From CAZQHK01 sp964593455 (GTDB taxonomy: Bacteria > Muiribacteriota > CAYSPT01), in assembly GCA_964593455.1 (NCBI GenBank), contig CAZQHK010000020.1, forward strand, positions 19,973 to 83,972: a DNA stretch of 64,000 bases, written 5' to 3'. The first letter of the stretch is position 1. Each line of letters opens with the position of its first letter. The notes below the pieces were generated by a model, which saw only the letters and a list, made by a program, of their open reading frames with translations, had not been told where the DNA came from and did no database searches. This document shows positions 1 through 7,794 of the stretch, one piece after another. The position numbers and the translations under genes are program-made.

Positions 1-169
1 CAAGATCTGTCAGAAAAACATCAGCCGGTTCTTTTTCCCACTCGGCGATGGCTTCGACAGCCGTGGTTGCTGTCCTGACAATGTAGCCTTCCTTCAGGAG
101 TGCACCTTTGAAATACTCGAGATTGGCTTTATTGTCCTCGACAATAAGTACCTGCCCCTCGTTTTTCAT
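1..169 (-). CDS. Response regulator receiver domain, N-terminal fragment
   Basis: The 5' end of a gene that runs off the left edge of the window. The translation opens with MKNEGQVLIVEDNKANLEY, the beta1 strand and acidic pocket (E-D) of a CheY-like receiver, and reaches ADVFLTDL, where the last Asp is the expected phosphoacceptor. It therefore takes a phosphoryl group from a histidine kinase in the cytoplasm. What follows the receiver (output domain, kinase or nothing) is outside the window. The ATG start gives a normal receiver N-terminus. The family call is firm; the full architecture is unknown. Confidence 0.85.
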   Translation of the reverse strand, partial: MKNEGQVLIVEDNKANLEYFKGALLKEGYIVRTATTAVEAIAEWEKEPADVFLTDL

Positions 170-515
170 GGTTAAAACGTATCCTTTCCGGGTAAAACAC
201 CGGCCTCGTTATTTGTTGGATTCCACAATAAAAATAGGGATAAGTCCGCCTCCGGCCAATATATTGATGATAGCATTTTGGGGCGTTTTTGCCTGGCATG
301 TGAATAGTACCATATACGAGAAGCCGTCCTCAAGCGGCGGCCTTCGCAACTGGTTGTCATGTGGCTGGTTGTACAGGAACCACTCAGAGAAGGAGGTGGC
401 TTTTTGCTACGTTCGAAAAACATCCTGAGATTGAGAGGTTTACCCGGGCGGAGGCTGGTACATTTATCAACCACCGGTGAATCTGAACGTGTTTGCGGAA
501 GCTGAGTGGTCCCAC

Positions 516-560
516 CCTCAAGCAAGAAGTGTGGAAAGTAAGGTTGGAGTTTTTAGAGAT
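516..560 (+). repeat. Dispersed intergenic repeat, copy A
   Basis: Contains CTCAAGCAAGAAGTGTGGAA followed by AGTAAGGTTGGAG and a T-rich end. The same unit recurs at 3145-3190 (same strand), 41940-41990 (opposite strand) and in shorter forms near 42.0, 56.97 and 57.07 kb. All copies are outside genes. Confidence 0.75.
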
Positions 561-695
561 TTTCACCTCCTGTGACCGCCTCGGTCGAGCCCCGCGGCAA
601 AGCCACCTCCTCCTCTGTGTGTGGTGTTAATCTCTTTACCAGGCTCAAGATAAGATGCTTCGCCTTATATAGGTTTGGTTACTGGTGGCTTTCTG

Positions 696-731
696 GCGCT
701 CGGCGGTTCGCGGTGCGAAGGGGCCGAGCGC
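696..731. other. Two-part inverted repeat (hairpin)
   Basis: GCGCTCGGC (696-704) pairs with GCCGAGCGC (723-731), and inside it TTCGC (707-711) pairs with GCGAA (715-719) around GGT. It lies about 70 bases before the ATG at 802. There is no T-tract, so it is unlikely to be an intrinsic terminator. Its role is unknown. Confidence 0.5.
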
Positions 732-801
732 AACGGAGACTTTACTTAGTTGTCGGGCTGGTGGTTGCTCTCATTCTCAATTGCGTATACTATGTGATGG
801 T

Positions 802-2316
802 ATGGAAACCAGCCAACAGATAGACGAAACTTGTGTCGCCGGTTCGAACGAAAATACGCCGGTTTCATCAGGCGGTAAAATTAAAGTATTTTATCTTTGC
901 CTCTGCTTATTATTCATTTTTACCTACTCCATACGGTATTTCCAGCCGCTCAGAAACACTCCTCTGGTGCTGGCCAATATCATGGACGGCGAGGACATCA
1001 GCGAAAACGGCTGGTACAGCATGACCCACGAGACCTTCAATACGGTCTACAAAGGGAAGGAGATTGTCAACCACGACTGGCTGTATTGCTGGATGGTTTA
1101 TGTAATATATCGTTTTTCCGGGTATGACGGTTTGAGATGGTTTTCTTTCGTTTTGGGGTTGGGTTTGAACATCCTTGTCACCGCCTATCTGTTCAGAAGA
1201 GAACAATATACTCATATCGCCTTGTTTCTGATGTTATTGGCTATTTGTTACCCTAGTTTCTATTTGCGGGCTTCTACCTTCAGCATGCTTTTATTTGCCG
1301 TCAACTGGGTGTTGCTGCAAACTGAGTTTGAGGATGAAATAACCGTCCGAACAGTGCTGCTGGCAGGAGTTATCGTGCTCATAAATGTAATCTGGATCAA
1401 CTCACACAGTTCTTATTTCTTCGGTTTGTTTTTCTTCACGGTGCTGCTCATGTTGCACAAGAAGTTCAAGAGACTTCCGTTGATTTTTATTCCGTTGCTT
1501 ATAAACCCGTTTCCGGTAAAACTGATACGGAATTTTCTCCACCACATTATACGTAAGGGGCCAAGTATTGACGAGTGGCAGAACTGGTTCGTCTCCTACC
1601 TTCACCTGAAGTATATTCAAGGATTTTGTTTCCTCCTGGTTTTGGCCATCCTCTTCATACTGGTGATACGAAAACAGATAACCTCACGTGCGGCTCTGTT
1701 TACCATGGTGATTTTAGTGCCGGTACTCATTCTTTCCACCCTGGCAGCCATCAGGAACCGCTTGTATCTAGTATACATGACGCCGCTGATATTCGCGCTT
1801 GACGAAAAAGATATTTTTTCAAAAGACAAAAGTATTCCCATCGGTACCGTCATGGTCCTCATCGGTATGGTTTTTTCTCTCCTTGCCTTTGATTCAAACT
1901 GGATTATCACGAATATCACTTATACCGAGAGAGAATCCGTCCAGAATTTTATTCGAGCACACAAACTGTTTGGCAACTACCTCACCATCTATCCCGACGA
2001 TGGAACACTGCTTAATATGGAGAAGGTAACGACATTCACAAACGCGCGCATTAACGTGTTTATTGACGAAGAGATATCCGCTGAAATACATGAAACGTGG
2101 TTTAAGGATTTTCTTGGACCGCTGGGTGAAAATCAGCTTCCGGACAAACAAACGATTGAAAAGACCAAAGCCTTACTGGGAAAACTGGAGATAGACTTTA
2201 TCCTGATTCGCTGGCCGCACGAAGATATAACAAACACCGTCAACCGTGCTTTCGCCGCACTCGGGTCAGATATAACGCTGGTCGATTCCTATTTCGGCGT
2301 CGTGCGTCTACGGTGA
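802..2316 (+). CDS. Polytopic membrane protein, GT-C-like
   Basis: A protein of about 504 residues with roughly ten hydrophobic segments, the first near residues 29-46, and a soluble C-terminal part after about residue 380. The early loop has NGWYSMTHE and then NHDWL near residue 90. This resembles the acidic/aromatic loop and 'H-x-WL' motif of large bacterial membrane families related to GT-C glycosyltransferases (PMT/ArnT-like). GT-C enzymes use polyprenyl-phosphate sugars, so the neighbouring DPM1-like synthase could supply the donor; this is inference. I chose the ATG at 802 because the upstream in-frame extension reads like translated noncoding DNA. The gene converges on and overlaps its neighbour by 9 bases. 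The exact substrate is unknown. Confidence 0.6.
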   Translation: METSQQIDETCVAGSNENTPVSSGGKIKVFYLCLCLLFIFTYSIRYFQPLRNTPLVLANIMDGEDISENGWYSMTHETFNTVYKGKEIVNHDWLYCWMVYVIYRFSGYDGLRWFSFVLGLGLNILVTAYLFRREQYTHIALFLMLLAICYPSFYLRASTFSMLLFAVNWVLLQTEFEDEITVRTVLLAGVIVLINVIWINSHSSYFFGLFFFTVLLMLHKKFKRLPLIFIPLLINPFPVKLIRNFLHHIIRKGPSIDEWQNWFVSYLHLKYIQGFCFLLVLAILFILVIRKQITSRAALFTMVILVPVLILSTLAAIRNRLYLVYMTPLIFALDEKDIFSKDKSIPIGTVMVLIGMVFSLLAFDSNWIITNITYTERESVQNFIRAHKLFGNYLTIYPDDGTLLNMEKVTTFTNARINVFIDEEISAEIHETWFKDFLGPLGENQLPDKQTIEKTKALLGKLEIDFILIRWPHEDITNTVNRAFAALGSDITLVDSYFGVVRLR

Positions 2317-3039
2317 GGCTACCCGCCGCCCACCGTTAAGTCGTATAAAACGCAGGCGCCAGACCATCCAGACCGCTTCCCAGATAATACGCCAACCCAT
2401 CTTGCTTTGTCCCAGCCGACGGTCGGAGAACACGATAGGAATCTCCTTGATGCGAAACCCCCGGCGCCAGGCCTGGTAGTTCATTTCGATCTGGAAACTG
2501 TAACCGTCGCTGCGAATCCGTTCCAGTGGTATGGCCTCGAGCACTTCGCGGCGAAAACACTTGAAACCGCCGGTGGCGTCCATGACAGGCATACCGGTAA
2601 TAATCCGTGTATATAAGTTTGCTCCCCGGCTCAAGGCCAGACGGTAAAACGGCCAGTTGACCACTCTCACTCCATGGATATAACGGCTGCCCAGAACCAG
2701 GTCGTAATCGTTAATATCCGCGAGGAAACGTTTCAGGTCAGCCGGGTCGTGAGAGAAATCCGCATCCATCTCGAAAACATACTCGATCTCGGGCCGCTTA
2801 AGAGCCCACTGAAAGCCCCGCACGTAGGCGCTGCCCAAACCGAGTTTGGAAGGCCGGGAGATCAAGTGTATGCGGAGCTCATCTTCCATGAATGACTCGA
2901 CGGCCTGAGCGGTGCCGTCCGGTGAATTATCGTCAACCACCAGGACGCTGAGCACTTTGTCTACAGCCAAAACGGCCCTGGCAATACGCACTATGTTCTC
3001 CCGCTCGTTATAGGTGGGGATGATCACCAGGCCAGTCAT
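2308..3039 (-). CDS. Polyprenol-phosphate mannose/glucose synthase-like GT2
   Basis: A 243-residue family 2 glycosyltransferase of the DPM1 type, which moves a hexose from a nucleotide sugar to polyprenyl phosphate on the cytoplasmic membrane face. Visible features are VIIPTYNERENI at the N-terminus, VVDDNSPDGT (nucleotide binding), EMDADFSHDP containing the metal-binding DxD, GSRYIHG, and a C-terminal FSDRRLGQSKM typical of DPM1 proteins. There is no C-terminal membrane domain, so it is the short soluble/peripheral form. The start follows GGAGGT by six bases, which beats an upstream in-frame ATG. A GT-C-like protein converges from the other strand and may use the lipid-linked sugar. Confidence 0.88.
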   Translation of the reverse strand: MTGLVIIPTYNERENIVRIARAVLAVDKVLSVLVVDDNSPDGTAQAVESFMEDELRIHLISRPSKLGLGSAYVRGFQWALKRPEIEYVFEMDADFSHDPADLKRFLADINDYDLVLGSRYIHGVRVVNWPFYRLALSRGANLYTRIITGMPVMDATGGFKCFRREVLEAIPLERIRSDGYSFQIEMNYQAWRRGFRIKEIPIVFSDRRLGQSKMGWRIIWEAVWMVWRLRFIRLNGGRRVASP

Positions 3040-3144
3040 CCGGTTACCTCCAGTACCAAGCATTGTATATCGTGCCTGTTCCAGGTGCAACCAAACAATG
3101 GATAGCTTAAGTAAGAAGGAGAAGTATTGGATTGAGAAGACCTC

Positions 3145-3190
3145 ACCTCAAGCAGGAAGTGTGGAAAGTGAGGTTGGAGATTTTTAAGAT
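3145..3190 (+). repeat. Dispersed intergenic repeat, copy B
   Basis: CTCAAGCAGGAAGTGTGGAA, then AGTGAGGTTGGAGATTTTTAA. It is nearly identical to copy A and sits in the 157-base gap between the small membrane protein and the GT2 gene. Confidence 0.75.
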
Positions 3191-3196
3191 CGTGTT

Positions 3197-3577
3197 TCAG
3201 TGGCGGAAGAGCCTGCCGGAGAGAAGCGTCATGAGCCAGGCAAAAAGCTCGACAATGAGTATGACCAGGTTCCAGGGAAACTGGACAGACAGCAGCCAGG
3301 TGAAGTGTTCCGGAAGCGACATAACCAGGAACACCTGCCAGATCGGCCGCCATCGCTTTGAGAACCCGATAGCTACCGCCAGGAGGAAAATACCGTAACC
3401 GAAGTGGTAAAAAGCAAAAAATCCCTTGCTCACCGGCCAGGTGTTGTACAGCATGAAATCCGTCTGATGGGGTGAGAAGAAACTAAAAATACCAAATCCG
3501 GCGATGAGTGGGCCGAGCACAAAGTACAAAACTATCACGAACCTGACCCAGATGGTTGCCGCTCTTACGGAAAGCAC
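3197..3577 (-). CDS. Small four-helix membrane protein, function unknown
   Basis: 126 residues, mostly hydrophobic, with four likely transmembrane helices (about 10-31, 50-67, 77-93 and 98-119). I recognise no family; the general look (aromatic-rich helices, short loops) is that of small DoxX/DUF-type membrane proteins. It starts on GTG after an AGGGGTG-like ribosome site and lies 30 bases downstream of the STAND regulator on the same strand, so it is probably cotranscribed with it. Function cannot be inferred beyond possible membrane coupling to that regulator. Confidence 0.6.
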   Translation of the reverse strand: MLSVRAATIWVRFVIVLYFVLGPLIAGFGIFSFFSPHQTDFMLYNTWPVSKGFFAFYHFGYGIFLLAVAIGFSKRWRPIWQVFLVMSLPEHFTWLLSVQFPWNLVILIVELFAWLMTLLSGRLFRH

Positions 3578-3607
3578 AGCCCGGTCACCCCTTGTCTTTG
3601 AAGTTTA

Positions 3608-6600
3608 CTATGTAAGAGGTTCTATCAGACAGGATTTTGTCTTCGAATTAAAGTAGTACTCCGCCCGGCCGTCAAGCCCGGATACGGTTAGTATATAACG
3701 CGGATTTTCCGGGTCAGGTTCGATAAGCTGCCGCAACCTGGTGAGGTTGACCATGAATGTCGCGCGGTCAGTCGGGGAAGCCGCTACTCCCCAAACTTTC
3801 TCGAATACCGTTTCCGCCGGACAACGTTTGTTTGGATTCCGCATGAAGAACAACAGCAGCGGAGCCAGTACCCGTTTGCGGAATAGCGGAACATCTCCCA
3901 GTTTCTTCTCGTGGCAGATCTTTTTCTCAACATCCAGCCACAGCTCGTACCGGGCCGCTTTTTTCCGAAGGCTGGTCACTTCGGGTTTGTCCGCCGGGCG
4001 AGGTTCAATTCCTTCGATTATCCGGTATTCAGCCCCGGCCCAGGAGCCCTTTCCCTGTTCTGCGCGTTGTATCAACCGCCGCTCAACGTCATCTACCCAG
4101 AACCGTTCCTGGCGGTTGAGCTGAAGACGGCTGGCACTGTACTGCCGGCTGAGATCGCTGTAGTCTTCAGGCTTAACTTCCCGGAGAATCATAAATCCTT
4201 TGGCGGTAAATTGCATGAGTTCATAGCGTTCAGCTTCATCGAGAAGCAGCCTGGACAATGTTTCCGCTTCACTGCTCCCTTCCACCAGCGCAGCTTCCGC
4301 CCGGAGACTGAGCCAGGTCAGGCTGAGCCAGGGAAAAGCCTTGGTGGGAAAACTGATTTCGGCCTTATCGATCCATTCCATGGTCACGTCAGGTTCTCCT
4401 CGCTCAAGCGCCAGTTCAGCCAATTCCGTATGGATAAACGCCGTTTCCTTCCTGGCTTCGGTACCCTGGAGTTGTTCCAGTCCCCGGGTCAGCGCCTGTT
4501 CGGCTTTGTCCAGTTCTCCTTTCAACCGGTACAACTGACCCAGACGCTGATACACCGTACCGGCCAGGCGTGGGTTACTCACCCGGCTGGCAATCATTTC
4601 CGCCGCGTCACGCGCCTTTTGTGCTCCGGAATCGTCACCCATCATCATCTTGTATATCGCCAGATTGGTGCAGCACAGCGCTTTGGGCTGGTCGTGGCCG
4701 GCCTGGCCGAGCAGAGTGATAGCTTCTTCAGATAACAAGATAGCCTGTTCCAACTGCCCGCGAACCGCCGCCACCAGGGTCCGGTTGTTGAGGGTTGTAG
4801 CCCGGGCCAGGGGATCAAACATTCCTTCCAGACAGTCCAGACTGACCAGTAAATGGCGGTCGGCTTCATCGAGCTGTCTCAACTGGAATAGCAGCAGGCC
4901 CAGGTTGTTGTGAACAGTGGACATTCCCTTCCGGTCTCCCAGGCTCTTGCGAATGGCCAGCGCTTTATTAAACATCTCCTGAGCTTTTTCAATATTGCCG
5001 AGTTCCTTATGTATTGTTCCCCGGTTCCCCAGAAGAGCCGCATGCTCACTGCTCCGGCCTTTGCCGCGGAGGGCCTCGCCGGCAATCCTGAGCACTCGCA
5101 GACCGGCGGTGAGTTTTCCTTCCCTCACCAGAATCATGCCCAACCGTTGAGCTACATCGCCCGTCATTTTCTGCAGGCTGCTTCGTTTTGCCAAAGCCAG
5201 CGCTTTTCCCAATATTTTTTTCGCCGACGGCAAGTCGCCTTCCCGCCATAACACCACCGCCCGGGCGATGAAAAAACGCACCCGACACTCCGGATTTTTG
5301 ACTGTATCCAGTATATCGTCCGCTTCATTAAGCAGTTGTTCCGAGAGATCGTGCGAGGGTTCCGCACCGTCGAGTACAGCCAAAATAAGGTGAAAACGCT
5401 CCAGCATTGTCCACTTTTTGCGCGGAAGACGATGAAAAAAATCCATGGCTTCAACAAGCTGCCCGATCGTCGCCAACGACCTGAAAACAGCCGTAGCCAG
5501 TGCCGGAGGTAGCTCTTCCGCGTCCAGGCAGAGTTCGTCCGGAATTGTAGCCAATTCACTATATCGCCCTTTGTGAAAAAGGAAAGGCGCCATCAGACCG
5601 GCGGCCGTCACGGCCAGTTCCGTCTCTCCGGACGCGAGAAGCAAACGGTAGGCTTTCAACGCGTAATACCCGGTGGAAATGTGATCTCCGGACTTGAGTA
5701 CATCAATCAGTTTTTTGCCGACTTCGCCGAATACATCGGTTTCTTCCTCCGCCATCCGCTGGAAGATAAACTCCCGGACCGGCAGTGAGAGTTGCACCGT
5801 TCCCGCATATGGATCGATGTCAACCAGCATCCGGTCCGACAGTCTGGTAATAGCGGCCGTGGCCTCATCCACACAGCGCTGAAGCAGCCACCGGCCGGCG
5901 GTACCGCCCAGAACGGCCAGGAATCGCATTATTTTTTGTTCCCGTGAAGATAACGACTCCCACAACGGTTCGATTAGCCGGGACCCAAGCTCACCTATTC
6001 CTTTTCCGGACAGGACTTCGCTCAAGGTTTTTCTCTCTTGCAGCGCCAGTCCCACCAGCCACCGGAGGAACAACGGATGTCCCCGCGTCATAGAGACCGC
6101 TTTTTTCACTATTTTAGTATCAGGCAGTTGTTCTCCATGGGCTTCGAATAACCTGGCGCATAGAACCTCTGCTTCATCTTTCGGCAGCCCCTGCAGACGG
6201 ACAACGGCGATCTCGCTGAGGACCACGGGAGATAAACCGGCCACCTGAGATCCCAGGAGTACCAGGGCCGACTGCCTGAAAACCCGGCAGCTCTCTTCGA
6301 GCAATGTCTCCATTTTTTTGCCGGACAACCGGTAGGCGTCATCAAGAACCGTAACGATACCGACATCTTCCAGGCTGGCCAGAAAGCGGGATACGAGCAG
6401 ATGTTGGTCAAATTCGGATTGAAGAAGTTCGGATAAAAAATCACTATGTCCCGGATCACAATGGGAAGCCAATTCCGAGAGCAGCTCGCCTATTTCCATA
6501 CCTGACTGGCATCGGCACCAGATAACTTTTCGGTCTTCATTCCAACCGTTCCACTGTCGCAAAGCGTGTGCCGCCAAGGCCGTCTTGCCGATACCGGGCA

Positions 6601-6718
6601 AACCTTTCACCATGACTACCGGGTGACTAGCAATGAGCTCAAGAAAGCGACGGGTTTCGTCTTCCCGGTCGGCAAAAAGAGCTGGGGGTGCTGGAATGCC
6701 GGTTATTCGGGGTTTAAT
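3608..6718 (-). CDS. STAND ATPase regulator with TPRs and C-terminal winged helix; likely AUU start
   Basis: About 1036 residues. A P-loop GLPGIGKT (about residue 39) is followed by a Walker B-like VTVLDDAYR (about 125), a winged/helical region, then TPR-like repeats across the middle (for example EKAQEMFNKALAIRKSLGD and DKAEQALTRGLEQLQG). The last 110 residues match an OmpR/PhoB-type winged helix (VWGV...TFMVNLTRLRQLIEPDPENPRYI). STAND proteins are ATP-driven switches, here probably a transcription regulator. The first ATG (6613) would cut into the strand before the P-loop. In-frame sequence upstream encodes PAPPALFADREDETRRF, the usual 'GR-E-E' lead-in, yet has no ATG, GTG or TTG. AAGGAG lies 8 bases before AUU (6718) and 5 before AUA (6721). 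The upstream gene's stop overlaps, implying coupling. Confidence 0.8.
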   Translation of the reverse strand: MKPRITGIPAPPALFADREDETRRFLELIASHPVVMVKGLPGIGKTALAAHALRQWNGWNEDRKVIWCRCQSGMEIGELLSELASHCDPGHSDFLSELLQSEFDQHLLVSRFLASLEDVGIVTVLDDAYRLSGKKMETLLEESCRVFRQSALVLLGSQVAGLSPVVLSEIAVVRLQGLPKDEAEVLCARLFEAHGEQLPDTKIVKKAVSMTRGHPLFLRWLVGLALQERKTLSEVLSGKGIGELGSRLIEPLWESLSSREQKIMRFLAVLGGTAGRWLLQRCVDEATAAITRLSDRMLVDIDPYAGTVQLSLPVREFIFQRMAEEETDVFGEVGKKLIDVLKSGDHISTGYYALKAYRLLLASGETELAVTAAGLMAPFLFHKGRYSELATIPDELCLDAEELPPALATAVFRSLATIGQLVEAMDFFHRLPRKKWTMLERFHLILAVLDGAEPSHDLSEQLLNEADDILDTVKNPECRVRFFIARAVVLWREGDLPSAKKILGKALALAKRSSLQKMTGDVAQRLGMILVREGKLTAGLRVLRIAGEALRGKGRSSEHAALLGNRGTIHKELGNIEKAQEMFNKALAIRKSLGDRKGMSTVHNNLGLLLFQLRQLDEADRHLLVSLDCLEGMFDPLARATTLNNRTLVAAVRGQLEQAILLSEEAITLLGQAGHDQPKALCCTNLAIYKMMMGDDSGAQKARDAAEMIASRVSNPRLAGTVYQRLGQLYRLKGELDKAEQALTRGLEQLQGTEARKETAFIHTELAELALERGEPDVTMEWIDKAEISFPTKAFPWLSLTWLSLRAEAALVEGSSEAETLSRLLLDEAERYELMQFTAKGFMILREVKPEDYSDLSRQYSASRLQLNRQERFWVDDVERRLIQRAEQGKGSWAGAEYRIIEGIEPRPADKPEVTSLRKKAARYELWLDVEKKICHEKKLGDVPLFRKRVLAPLLLFFMRNPNKRCPAETVFEKVWGVAASPTDRATFMVNLTRLRQLIEPDPENPRYILTVSGLDGRAEYYFNSKTKSCLIEPLT

Positions 6719-7614
6719 TATTCTTTCTCCTTATGTAAAGCTTGCTTGCTCTTTTTCATTTCGGCGATTAGTTTCTTTTTCTTCTTGTGCTCGTGCATTT
6801 TTTTACCGACCACAGCCACGAGGCCGGCGCCGGGAATAATCTCTGCGGCCACTTCCGCCCCCAGCTCAAAAAGGGTGTCTTCGGAGATGAGCTCCGCCAG
6901 GGCTTTTTTGTAAACAATCCCTTTCTTCAGCTCTCCGGTAAGCGCGTCTACCTCCAGAACCCCTTTCTCTCCTTCTTCATTGGTCAGCTCAAAGGCGTAG
7001 TTCGGCCTGAAATAAAGGATCATGGTGGTAATCGTAACCCGTTCTTCCGTGATTTCATCGGCATTGACCGGTTTTATCAACTCTCTAAACAGGTCCCGGA
7101 GCAGATAGGAAGCGCGTATTTTGGCAGGCAGGACGACTATGTCCGGCCCCATTAAATCTTCCGTTTGGGTAATCACCCGGGAACAAAAACCAATATATTT
7201 TTCCAGGTTGCGCTCTTTTTTTTCAATGGCACTGACGAGAATAGTTTTTTCCTGATACTCCACACAATGGTCCGTGGCTTTCAGTTGGACAATGGGAGAA
7301 TTTTCATCAACAACGACAGTCTGATCATGTATCGTGACATCACGCACCTGGGCTTCTACTTCAAAAGAATACGTGTTTGACCGAAAATATTCGATATAAC
7401 TTTCCGCCACGATATGCCAGAACGGTTCATACCGTTTTTCCCGGTGGGTTACTGTAACAGCACCCATTTTCTTGAATAACCGTTTGACGGAAGCAATCAT
7501 GGAGAAAGCTTTGTCTTTATTTTCCAGGACTATTTTTTCGCATTCTTCCTGGTTAAGTTGATCTTCCAGAACTCGGATATCCTGTTTTTTCTCTTTGAGT
7601 TTGAGTTCAACCAT
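6718..7614 (-). CDS. Uncharacterised protein coupled to the STAND regulator
   Basis: 298 residues that I cannot place in a family. The N-terminus is charged and probably coiled (about 1-45). The middle has mixed alpha/beta character with HREKRYEPFWHI, and a later short Gly/Ala stretch (ELGAEVAAEIIPGAGLVAVV, about 245-268) could be a membrane-active helix. The C-terminus is very Lys-rich. Its stop codon overlaps the likely AUU start of the STAND gene, whose ribosome site lies in its last codons, so the two are probably made together. It may be a sensor or partner of the STAND protein; that is inference from coupling only. Confidence 0.65.
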   Translation of the reverse strand: MVELKLKEKKQDIRVLEDQLNQEECEKIVLENKDKAFSMIASVKRLFKKMGAVTVTHREKRYEPFWHIVAESYIEYFRSNTYSFEVEAQVRDVTIHDQTVVVDENSPIVQLKATDHCVEYQEKTILVSAIEKKERNLEKYIGFCSRVITQTEDLMGPDIVVLPAKIRASYLLRDLFRELIKPVNADEITEERVTITTMILYFRPNYAFELTNEEGEKGVLEVDALTGELKKGIVYKKALAELISEDTLFELGAEVAAEIIPGAGLVAVVGKKMHEHKKKKKLIAEMKKSKQALHKEKE

Positions 7615-7637
7615 GAGTTTCCCACACTCTCCGTGAT

Positions 7638-7673
7638 CCGGAAAAAGCAGTAGACTTCTACTTCAGGTTCCGG
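7638..7673. promoter_or_regulatory. Nested inverted repeat in the leader of the 298-residue gene
   Basis: CCGGAA (7638-7643) pairs with TTCCGG (7668-7673); inside, AGTAGA (7649-7654) pairs with TCTACT (7657-7662) around two bases. It lies 24-60 bases upstream of the minus-strand start codon. It could be an operator for a dimeric regulator or an mRNA hairpin. Confidence 0.45.
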
Positions 7674-7687
7674 GTGAAACGAGTCCC

Positions 7688-7722
7688 TAATCAACCGGGC
7701 AGACGTATCAAACGGTTGATTA
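7688..7722. promoter_or_regulatory. 10-bp inverted repeat, operator candidate
   Basis: TAATCAACCG (7688-7697) and CGGTTGATTA (7713-7722) form a perfect 10-bp inverted repeat with a 15-base spacer. This is between the MATE gene end and the start of the 298-residue/STAND operon. No T-tract follows on either strand, so an operator is more likely than a terminator. The STAND protein's own winged helix is a candidate binder (speculative). Confidence 0.45.
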
Positions 7723-7794
7723 TCACTTATTGTAGCGCCAGTATAACTCTCAATGCAACCTCGAACGGCCGCGAAGCCGGTCCGGTTTAAGCGG

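Larger units (their letters stand above)
170..801. other. Gene-free intergenic region between divergent genes
   Basis: About 630 bases with no credible gene on either strand; the open frames here give low-complexity translations without recognisable domains. It holds one copy of the dispersed repeat (about 516-560) and a hairpin (696-731). TATACT at 786-791 is a possible -10 box just before the ATG at 802, without a convincing -35. The rest shows nothing I can identify. Confidence 0.6.

Noticed and set aside
172..525. Minus-strand frame upstream of the receiver gene
   Set aside because: No domain and no start context, and it runs into repeat copy A; reads as noncoding DNA.
685..801. N-terminal extension of the GT-C-like protein
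   Set aside because: The 39 extra codons cover the hairpin at 696-731 and read as noncoding; the ATG at 802 leaves a normal membrane-protein N-terminus.
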